Positions 1 through 7,209 of a stretch of 48,249 bases of DNA are shown in pieces. Source of the stretch: an uncultured Pirellulaceae bacterium (GTDB taxonomy: Bacteria; Planctomycetota; Planctomycetia; Pirellulales; Pirellulaceae); NCBI GenBank assembly GCA_937921995.1, contig CAKZVF010000152.1:1-48249 (forward strand). The letters are read 5' to 3'. Both the position numbers and the translations under genes were made by a program. Within the stretch, counting starts at the first letter, position 1; each line of letters starts with the position of its first letter. The notes beneath the pieces were generated by a model, which ran no database searches, was not told the DNA's origin, and saw only the letters and a program-made list of their open reading frames with translations.

Positions 1-780
1 TTTACGAAATTTTCGAAACTCTGTCGTGCACCACTGACGGTGTTTTCGCAAAAGAACTGTCGCCAAATAAAAGATGCCTCGCAATGTGCCGCCTTGACGG
101 AAGCTGCACATGTTCAACTGCCCGTCGCAGGGGTCCGCTTCCGGGACGATCGGCAAATTCATGGCGTATCGTGAGACATTGAACAAAAACAACCAACTGC
201 CCGAGATCGTTTCCTGCCCGTCTTCGATTGTGATCGTGAGTTTCGGATACCGATACCGCCGGATGGTGCTCAAGATTGGCCGGAGGTAAGAAAGGTGGCT
301 GATGTGGCCTTTGCGTTCACTATGAAGTTTCTCCACCACGCAGGCGTCAAAACCGCAGCTGGCCATGACCAAAAATAGCTTCCCATTGGCACGTCCGGCG
401 TCCAACTTCTTCTCACGGCCGTGTGTCAGCAATCGCGCTAGGCCTTCGGGATCGGCGGTCAGTCCTAGATACTTGGCCAGCAGATTCTCGGTGCCCAGAG
501 GAAAGATCGCCAACGGGATTCCCTGATCCAGCACATTGGCCAGCAACGAAACGGTCCCATCCCCCCCAGCAGCCACGACGGCCCTAAGTTCCCCTGCTTC
601 GTTCAGCCGTTTGGACTGCGCGTAAACTTCGTTGATGTCGGAAAGAACCAGCGGCTGAAAGCCGGCTTCCGTCAGTTTTTGCTCCACGTCGTTGATCAGA
701 TCCGCGCGAGAGGTAGCGCCCGATTTCGGGTTAACCGAAACGATGACTGCCGGCTTTGAGGGACGGTTGTCCAAACTCAT
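1..780 (-). CDS. Diacylglycerol kinase / YegS-type lipid kinase (3' end outside window)
   Basis: The frame opens with ATG at 780 (MSLDNRPSKPAVIVSVNPKS) and stays open for 260 codons to the window edge, so the C-terminus is missing. Family: ATP-dependent lipid or sphingosine kinases of the DAGK catalytic domain. The N-terminal strand VIVSVNPKSG, the nucleotide loop AAGGDGTVSLLANVL near residue 75, the FPLGTENLLAKYLG segment and the later PEADPCDGQLNM segment are all in the family order. The second motif usually reads GT-x-ND; here it is GTEN. The likely role is phosphorylation of a membrane lipid at the cytoplasmic face. The substrate cannot be told from the sequence. The next gene on the same strand, the kinase at 1592-3169, is 811 bp upstream, so this gene is probably transcribed alone. 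Confidence 0.85.
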   Translation of the reverse strand, partial: MSLDNRPSKPAVIVSVNPKSGATSRADLINDVEQKLTEAGFQPLVLSDINEVYAQSKRLNEAGELRAVVAAGGDGTVSLLANVLDQGIPLAIFPLGTENLLAKYLGLTADPEGLARLLTHGREKKLDAGRANGKLFLVMASCGFDACVVEKLHSERKGHISHLSYLRPILSTIRRYRYPKLTITIEDGQETISGSWLFLFNVSRYAMNLPIVPEADPCDGQLNMCSFRQGGTLRGIFYLATVLLRKHRQWCTTEFRKFRK

Positions 781-1591
781 AGGAAAGCTGGAAAAGGTTT
801 GGGGATTTTTTTGAGTCGGGGAAAGAAGATTCGAACCTTCCGTTTGGTTCCATCATACCATTTTAAGTGGGTTTTCAGGTAGCGGGGCGTTCTTCGATGC
901 AAAACAAAGGTTGCAGTTTTAGCGGTGGCTGAAAAGTTGTTGGGATTGTTCATTTCTGCCGCACTGCCACTGTTCCAAATGTAGCTCAATGCAACAGTCA
1001 AAGATTCCCCCTTTGGATTGCACGTTGTTTGGGCCGTCGCGCTGACACCGGTAAAACGTGGGCGGACTAAGCGCCCGCCCTGTTGCCGGTCTTCCCCTCC
1101 CACCCTCTGGCACGCCGCGTGCGATACATCGTTTGCCCGTCGGCATGATGATCTTACCCGCGCTGATCGCCTTGCCCCTGACCATTGCGGCCAGCCAAAT
1201 GTTTGGCTGCATTGTGCTGGCGGGACTTATTTTGAATTTCGCAAAGAAGGTTGGGCTCTCAGCTTTTTAATACCTCACATGTTTTTTGAAACCTGGATTT
1301 CCGTCGGGCTTGTCCCGGTCGGAATCACAACTGAAAAGCTACCACCAAAGTTCTACTGGTTAGAAGCTCTCCTTCGGGCTTGTCCCGGCGGAAGCAACGA
1401 TCATTCGCTGGGAAAATCATGGCTTCCGTCCGGGACGAGCCCGACGGGGTGCAAAAGGGGGCTTGTCGTGTGTTCTTGTAGCTTGTCAGTTGCTCGCTCC
1501 GACCCGGGGAAAGCCCGGCGGAAGCGTACCTATTAAGATTTTTGGGGTATGAAAAAGCTCTCAGCCGGACCACAGACGCTACAAAAATGAC
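781..1591. other. Long intergenic region with REP-like repeats
   Basis: This 811-bp stretch lies between the lipid kinase and the Ser/Thr kinase. I see no convincing protein gene. A 41-codon hydrophobic frame starts at ATG 1145 (MMILPALIALPLTIAASQ) but has no ribosome binding site and no recognisable family. The right half holds a family of short GC-rich repeats, annotated separately. Confidence 0.5.
1298..1525. repeat. REP-like repeat cluster, four degenerate copies
   Basis: Four short copies of a core close to CGGGCTTGTCCCGGCGGAAG lie at about 1298-1324, 1367-1395, 1422-1448 (inverted) and 1499-1525. Copies two and three face each other across about 26 nt and could fold into a long hairpin. 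The fourth copy is the most diverged (CGGGGAAAGCCCGGCGGAAG). The inverted arrangement and intergenic position resemble bacterial REP/BIME elements. No transposase is nearby. Confidence 0.6.
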
Positions 1592-3169
1592 TTACGTATC
1601 CAAGACCACGTCAGTTTTATAAACCATGTCCTGAATCGTCCGGTTGGCGCGGTTGAACATCAAAATCGTCACCTGCAGAATCAAGAACACGATCGCAGCG
1701 CCGGCAAAAAATGTCCGCATGGTTTCCGCCCACCCAAGCCCCTGCGCGTCAAACACCATGCTGGCGATCAACAGCCAGACCACGCCCATGCGCACGAAGC
1801 TGCGGGTCAGCATGACGCGGCCGGGGGGGCGCATGCCGTAACGATTGACAACGCGCAGGTATAACAGATTTCTCCCAACCGATTGCCGAAAGAAAAACAC
1901 CGTCGCCGAATAGAGAAGAATCGGCAGCAAGTTGACCAGCGACACAAAAAACACAATGGCCAGATTCTCTGTGTAGTCACGCAGACGCAGCACGCTGAAC
2001 ACTAAATACTGGATCGCCGCGGCAACCAACAACACCGACAAACAATCAAACAATCCTGCCAGCAATCGCGGCACGCGTTTGGCTTGGATGGTCGACAGCG
2101 CCTCGACAGATTTAAAATCCGCGATTAGTTCGTTGTAGGACTGATAGCGCTGAGTCGGATCTTTGTGCAGCATCCGGGCCAACATGCTTTTCCAATTTTC
2201 CGGCAAATGCTCCGGCCACGGCGTGGGATACGCGACCACGTTTTCATAGTGGTCCTTGGTCCAGTCTTTGGGTTTGCGTCCGGTAAGCTTGATCGGTAAC
2301 ACCCCGAACGTCATCTCGTAAAGTGTCACCCCCAGCGCGTAGATGTCGGACTGGATTGATGTTTCGCCGCCGCTGATTAATTCCGGAGCCAGATAATTCG
2401 GCGTTCCCCCGTGAATCGAATCGGTCACCTTCGACTCGCGCCGCGCCATTCCGAAATCAGATAACTTCACCGTATCATCGTCTTGCACCAACAGGTTCGA
2501 GGGCTTGATGTCCCCGTGAATGATGTCCAGTTTCTGGGCAAACTGCAGCGCGTTGGCGATCTGGAGACCGCATCTCACAATTTTGGGGAAGGGAATCGGT
2601 TCCTCAGATTTGATGCGTTCACTCAACGGCTGCCCCCGCACCAGCTCCATCGCTAAAAAGGGTTCGTTCTCCTGTTTGCCCACGTAAAAGATCGTCACCA
2701 CGTTGGGGTGATTGACTCGCGCCTGCGCAACAGCCTCTTGCAGCAAAAGTTCAACTTCGTGATCAGCGCTGGATTGATTGCTCCAATCGGAACCGCTCTT
2801 AAGCACCTTCACCGCCACAAAACGCCGAAGCGATATGTCGACCGCGCGATAGACGTGCCCCATGCCGCCGCGGCCAATACGATTGATGATTTTGAAGTGA
2901 CCAAAATATTGGCCGATCAGAGGATCCACGCCTACCAATTCAAAGGAATCGTCTCCGGCGAATGCTTCGGATCGGTTTGAGTCGGCGGTGAATTCTTTGA
3001 GCGAAACGGTCGCCGAACTGTCGAAGGTCTGCGCGTCGGCGGCGATCGTTTTGTTGCAGACGTCGCAAAAACCACCCACCCTTTGGTGCATTAAGACGTC
3101 ATTGCCGCAGCTACAACGAAGCGTTGTCTGCGTCAGATCAAAATCCGGATTGGATTGATCAAGACTCAT
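1592..3169 (-). CDS. Membrane Ser/Thr protein kinase with zinc ribbon and RDD domain
   Basis: A 525-residue Hanks-type kinase. A short zinc-ribbon-like segment lies at residues 19-38 (CSC then CDVC). The kinase domain spans about 90-360: glycine loop GRGGMGHVY at 99-107, ATP lysine in VAVKVLK near 121, catalytic loop HGDIKPSNLL near 220, DFG and APE. The catalytic loop reads HGD where most kinases have HRD, so this is a non-RD kinase, which by family knowledge often need no activation-loop phosphorylation. The C-terminal 150 residues hold about four membrane helices of the RDD family (LLAGLFDCLSVLLVAAA onward, VGRNLLYLRVV). The kinase is therefore anchored in the membrane with a cytosolic catalytic part. 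Substrates are unknown. Confidence 0.93.
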   Translation of the reverse strand: MSLDQSNPDFDLTQTTLRCSCGNDVLMHQRVGGFCDVCNKTIAADAQTFDSSATVSLKEFTADSNRSEAFAGDDSFELVGVDPLIGQYFGHFKIINRIGRGGMGHVYRAVDISLRRFVAVKVLKSGSDWSNQSSADHEVELLLQEAVAQARVNHPNVVTIFYVGKQENEPFLAMELVRGQPLSERIKSEEPIPFPKIVRCGLQIANALQFAQKLDIIHGDIKPSNLLVQDDDTVKLSDFGMARRESKVTDSIHGGTPNYLAPELISGGETSIQSDIYALGVTLYEMTFGVLPIKLTGRKPKDWTKDHYENVVAYPTPWPEHLPENWKSMLARMLHKDPTQRYQSYNELIADFKSVEALSTIQAKRVPRLLAGLFDCLSVLLVAAAIQYLVFSVLRLRDYTENLAIVFFVSLVNLLPILLYSATVFFFRQSVGRNLLYLRVVNRYGMRPPGRVMLTRSFVRMGVVWLLIASMVFDAQGLGWAETMRTFFAGAAIVFLILQVTILMFNRANRTIQDMVYKTDVVLDT

Positions 3170-3495
3170 GGGGTGACTTGTGTGTGAATCATATTGGGAA
3201 AAAAAAGTTCATTACCACAAAACCAGTTTAGCTGCCGTGAGGCCCAAAGAGACACTGTTTTTATGTCGGATGAGTATTTCCGACAATTCCAGTTCGATTA
3301 ATTCCAGCGGATATTGTTACCAATTTTTCCTGCCAGAGATTCAAAGCGAATTAATTGCTCCCTTCGCAAACGGTAAAAGAGCGACCTGAAGACACATGCC
3401 GTGCGTCAGTGCGTCGGATATATTGGTCGATTGATCCACAGGTAGTTCTCTATTCCACAGACACTTCTTTCATCCGTTTCAAAAATAGTATCGCC
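3170..3495. other. Divergent intergenic region
   Basis: The leader region between the minus-strand kinase and the plus-strand helicase. It must hold both promoters, but no clear -35/-10 pair stands out. A TTG-started extension of the helicase frame from 3355 is open here, but it does not look like protein conserved in that family. Confidence 0.4.
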
Positions 3496-6150
3496 TTGAA
3501 CAGTAAAACAAAACGTGCGCTGACGGCGGTTGCACGGTGGATGAAACTTACGGGCCGCAGCCCCTTCAAATTTCAACGCGAAACATGGAAGGCTTACCTT
3601 CAAGGTAAACATGGCTTGGTGCACGCGCCTACGGGAACAGGGAAAACCCTTTCGGTGTTTCTCGGTCCCGTGATCGAAGCGATCGCTGCTGACGCCGATC
3701 TTCTGCGTGCGGTCGACGGCTTGACCGCAAGTGACTTTGAATCAAATCCGAACGACGTAGGTGACTCGCCAAAGCCCACCGATCAACCTGCTCCGGACGT
3801 TGCCAACGCCAATTCGACGATGGAGAAATCACTTCGGCGGCTCAATCGTGCCAAACGAAAATCTGCCCCACGCATTAAACGTCCCAAGGGCAGCCAATTG
3901 CGAGTCCTTTGGATCACACCGCTGAGAGCTCTGGCAACGGATACCGAAAGCAGCCTTAAGGCCGCAGCGGAAAGCATCGGATTGCCGTGGTTGATTGAGA
4001 AACGTACCGGCGATACTTCGGCTGCGATTCGTAATCAACAACGCAAAACGTTGCCAGATGTTTTGATCACGACGCCAGAAAGTTTTTCACTGTTACTTTC
4101 GCGCGACGATACGTTGCAGCGTTTTTCGGAACTTCAGTGCATTATCGTTGATGAGTGGCATGAACTGCTGGGATCCAAACGCGGCGTGCAGACCGAACTG
4201 GCCCTCGCGCGAGTGCGGAATCTTAAACCCAGTGTCAAACTGTGGGGACTATCGGCGACGATTGGGAATCTGGACCAAGCACTCGAAACACTCGTCGGCA
4301 GTGATCATCTCGATCGCAGCGTCATGGTCCGCAGCAACGCAAAGAAACAGATCCAGATCAAATCGTTGCTTCCCGAACGCATCGAGCGATTCCCGTGGTC
4401 GGGGCATATTGGAACGCGATTGGGCAAACAGGTCGCCGAAGTCATTGATCGCCATCGGAGTACTTTGGTCTTCACCAACACGCGGTCGCAAACCGAAATT
4501 TGGTATCACACGCTGCTATACATGATGCCGGATCTCGCGGGTCAGATCGCGGTGCACCACGGGTCGGTGGATCGTCAAGTCAGGCATTGGATCGAGGATC
4601 AATTGCGCGGTGGGAATTTGAAGTGCTGTGTCTGCACGTCAAGTCTCGATCTGGGCGTCGATTTTTCGGTCGTGGACCACGTTATCCAAATCGGCAGTCC
4701 CAAAGGGAACGCGCGATTGGTTCAACGCGCCGGCCGATCAGGCCATCAACCCAATAAGCCCAGCAAAGTTACTTTCGTTCCAACCCACGCGCTGGAGTTG
4801 GCGGAACTGGCGGCCCTGCGAGATTCGATTGCCGCGAATCAAATTGAAAGCCGCGTGCCGCTGAAGATTTCGCTGGACGTGTTGGCCCAGCACGTCGTTA
4901 CCGTGGCGATGGGAGGCGGTTTCAAACCGGAAGAACTTTTCGAAGAAGTCCGGACGACCATGGCCTATCGGGAACTGACGCAAACGCAGTGGCAGTGGGT
5001 GCTGGATTTCGCTGTTCGTGGCGGCGAGACACTTCGCGCTTATCCGGACTTTCGACGGATCGAGTTGGTCGGCGATCGTTTTGTGGTCACCGACAAAAAG
5101 GTCATTCGTGAACACCGAATGTCGATGGGAACGATCGTCAGCGATGCGTCGGTGAAAGTGAAGTATCAAAACGGCGGATCTCTTGGAAGTGTCGAGGAGT
5201 CCTTCATCTCGCGTGTTTCGCCCGGCGACAAATTTCGGTTGGGCGGCAAACTATTGGAACTGATCAAAATCCAAGACAACGCGGCTTGGGTCAAAAAAGC
5301 CAAAGGCAAATCAACGACGGTGCCGCGTTGGATGGGAGGACGCATGCCGCTGTCGAACGAATTGGCCGAAGCGTTCCGCTTGAAGCTGCAACAGGCGCGT
5401 GAAGGAAAATTTATATCTCCGGAGATGAAGGCCATCCGTCCGATTCTCGAACTCCAGATGAACTGGTCGGTGTTGCCGAACATGAACGAGTTTTTGGTCG
5501 AATCGTTGAAGGACCGCGACGGGTACCATTTATTTCTTTATCCCTTTGCAGGCCGATTGGTGCATGAGGGCTTGGCGGCGCTGATCGCCTACCGCATGTC
5601 GCAGATGCAGCCCATCTCGTTCACGATGGCCATGAACGATTATGGGATCGCGCTGGGTTCTCCGACAGAGGCCCCGTTTGAGGCGGCCATTGATCGCGGA
5701 TTGCTCCGCACTGATGATATTGCAGATGATATCGGTGCCAGCCTCAACGCGTCGGAGATGACAAAACGCCAGTTTCGAGAAATCGCTAGAGTGGCCGGTC
5801 TGATCAAACAGGGCTATCCGGGCCAGCGACAGCGCAGTGCCCGGCACACGCAGGCGTCAAGCAACATGTTTTTCGATGTGTTCCAAGAATATGATCCAGA
5901 CAATCTGCTGTTGAAGCAGGCTCAGAGGGAAGTGCTTGAGCAAAAACTCGAACAAGTGCGTTTGACGCAAACGCTGGCAAGGCTAAATCAATCGGAATTG
6001 ATCTTTCGTAAGCTGTTGCGGCCCACGCCTTTAGCCTTCCCTTTGATCGTTGATCAGCTACGAGACCGTTTGACGAGCGAAAAGTTGTCTGACAGAATCA
6101 AACGTATGCAAGAAACTCTGGAAGCCGCCGCTGACAGAGAGCAGGACTAA
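3496..6150 (+). CDS. Lhr-like DEXH helicase, ligase-associated DNA-damage type
   Basis: An ATP-dependent superfamily 2 helicase. Motifs in order: Q-motif-like PFKFQRETW, Walker A APTGTGKT, TPLRALATD, DEWH in IVDEWHELLGSK, LSATIGN, TLVFTNTRSQTE and QRAGRSGH. The long C-terminal part is Lhr-type. An acidic, lysine-rich insert separates Walker A from the next motif. Family members usually sit with a metallophosphoesterase (PdeM), an exonuclease and an ATP-dependent DNA ligase and are thought to act in DNA repair. Here only the phosphoesterase follows, 68 bp downstream. The start is uncertain. The frame is open from a TTG at 3355, but homology should begin shortly before RWMKLTGRSPFKFQ, so I chose TTG 3496; ATG 3541 is possible. 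Confidence 0.9.
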   Translation: MNSKTKRALTAVARWMKLTGRSPFKFQRETWKAYLQGKHGLVHAPTGTGKTLSVFLGPVIEAIAADADLLRAVDGLTASDFESNPNDVGDSPKPTDQPAPDVANANSTMEKSLRRLNRAKRKSAPRIKRPKGSQLRVLWITPLRALATDTESSLKAAAESIGLPWLIEKRTGDTSAAIRNQQRKTLPDVLITTPESFSLLLSRDDTLQRFSELQCIIVDEWHELLGSKRGVQTELALARVRNLKPSVKLWGLSATIGNLDQALETLVGSDHLDRSVMVRSNAKKQIQIKSLLPERIERFPWSGHIGTRLGKQVAEVIDRHRSTLVFTNTRSQTEIWYHTLLYMMPDLAGQIAVHHGSVDRQVRHWIEDQLRGGNLKCCVCTSSLDLGVDFSVVDHVIQIGSPKGNARLVQRAGRSGHQPNKPSKVTFVPTHALELAELAALRDSIAANQIESRVPLKISLDVLAQHVVTVAMGGGFKPEELFEEVRTTMAYRELTQTQWQWVLDFAVRGGETLRAYPDFRRIELVGDRFVVTDKKVIREHRMSMGTIVSDASVKVKYQNGGSLGSVEESFISRVSPGDKFRLGGKLLELIKIQDNAAWVKKAKGKSTTVPRWMGGRMPLSNELAEAFRLKLQQAREGKFISPEMKAIRPILELQMNWSVLPNMNEFLVESLKDRDGYHLFLYPFAGRLVHEGLAALIAYRMSQMQPISFTMAMNDYGIALGSPTEAPFEAAIDRGLLRTDDIADDIGASLNASEMTKRQFREIARVAGLIKQGYPGQRQRSARHTQASSNMFFDVFQEYDPDNLLLKQAQREVLEQKLEQVRLTQTLARLNQSELIFRKLLRPTPLAFPLIVDQLRDRLTSEKLSDRIKRMQETLEAAADREQD

Positions 6151-6205
6151 TTTCTTGTAAGCGTTTCACACTTCCAAGCGTCTAAGTTTTGTTAGTGTTT
6201 CATTG

Positions 6206-6211
6206 AAGGAG
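6206..6211 (+). promoter_or_regulatory. Shine-Dalgarno AAGGAG before a putative ATC start of pdeM
   Basis: AAGGAG is followed by a 7-nt spacer and then ATC at 6219, in frame with pdeM. No ATG, GTG or TTG lies in this frame between the upstream in-frame stop (TGA at 6204-6206) and TTG 6264. The site therefore argues for initiation at AUC. Confidence 0.5.
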
Positions 6212-6218
6212 CGGAACC

Positions 6219-6908
6219 ATCTCTCATCTACCTTTTCAAATTGCTGACCAGTCGTTTGTCTTATTGCCCAATAAGATGATGTTCTGGCCGTCGCAACAAG
6301 CCATCTTGTTGGCCGATACCCATTTTGGCAAAGCCGCTACATTTCGAAATGGGGGCATTCCTGTCCCTACTGGCACCACCGATGTGATGCTGAAGAAGAT
6401 CAGCGATGCCATTGAACAAATGCAAGCGCAGTCGATCTACTTCTTGGGCGACTTTTGCCATTCCTCTTCGCGCTACCAAGAGGACTTTGTGTCCGAGCTG
6501 ACCAGCTGGCGAAAAAAGTATCAGCACATTGAAATGACATTGATCCTAGGCAATCACGACCTGGGGCAACGGACGCTTTTCCATCAACTGAATTTGACGG
6601 TCGTTGAAGAACCATTGATGGTGGATGGATTGGCGTTGTGTCATTACCCAGAAACGGTCGTGCCCGAGGGGATTTATAAACTTGCCGGGCACATCCACCC
6701 CTCGGTCAGCCTTGCCGCCGGAGGAGATTCGGTGGCGAAGATTCCATGCTTTCATTTTAGTGAAACGGTGGGAGTGCTGCCTGCGTTCGGCGAATTCACG
6801 GGCACGCATCGGATTAAACCTCAGCCATCGGATCGCGTGTTTGCGGTCGCGGACGGTCAAGTGTTTTCGTTGGTCGGTGCATCAAGGACGCAGACGGCGG
6901 CGAACTGA
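6219..6908 (+). CDS. pdeM: PdeM-type metallophosphoesterase (ligase-associated endonuclease)
   Basis: A calcineurin-like binuclear metal phosphoesterase of about 229 residues. Metal-binding motifs are ADTHFGK, FLGDFCH, LGNHD and AGHIHP. In the family this protein is encoded beside the ligase-associated DEXH helicase, as here, and is taken to be a DNA phosphodiesterase. The pair is probably one operon (68 bp gap). The start needs care. The first conventional codon is TTG 6264, but the upstream in-frame residues FQIADQSFVLLPNK match the expected first strand of PdeM, and the frame has no ATG, GTG or TTG before TTG 6264. An AAGGAG at 6206 points to ATC 6219 as the start. The end is a plain TGA. 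Confidence 0.85.
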   Translation: MSHLPFQIADQSFVLLPNKMMFWPSQQAILLADTHFGKAATFRNGGIPVPTGTTDVMLKKISDAIEQMQAQSIYFLGDFCHSSSRYQEDFVSELTSWRKKYQHIEMTLILGNHDLGQRTLFHQLNLTVVEEPLMVDGLALCHYPETVVPEGIYKLAGHIHPSVSLAAGGDSVAKIPCFHFSETVGVLPAFGEFTGTHRIKPQPSDRVFAVADGQVFSLVGASRTQTAAN

Positions 6909-7209
6909 TTTTCGGAGGCCGGTTTTGTCTGGATTCTGCGGCACAACGCTGCTGGTTTTGGGCGGAGTTTAGTGGCAGGGTGTCGAGGCTGTTTGAACTC
7001 GGTCATTCGGACAGTTCGGCAAATCTCACCAAGCTTGCACTACGAAACATCAAATCCGGCCAAAGCTATGGCAGAAAACACCAATCCGTTAGATTGAAAG
7101 TAGAAGCCAGTTTTGTCGCGGCGATAGGAAAGCCCGCTGAGTGGGCTCCTGCTGAGGTCCTGAGTTACTCTCCGTTGATCGCAGAAAGCACCAAATTCTT
7201 TCATCATTT
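6909..7209. other. Convergent intergenic region after pdeM and dsbD
   Basis: About 300 bp between the 3' ends of pdeM and the extended DsbD gene. There is a small stem AGCCC/GGGCT at 7131-7147 without a following T-tract. I see no gene or clear terminator. Confidence 0.4.

Noticed and set aside
777-1103. 108-codon minus-strand frame overlapping the lipid kinase start
   Set aside because: No similarity recognised and it overlaps the well-supported start of the kinase.
1145-1270. Small hydrophobic peptide of 41 codons
   Set aside because: No ribosome binding site, no known family, and an unstructured neighbourhood; could be chance.
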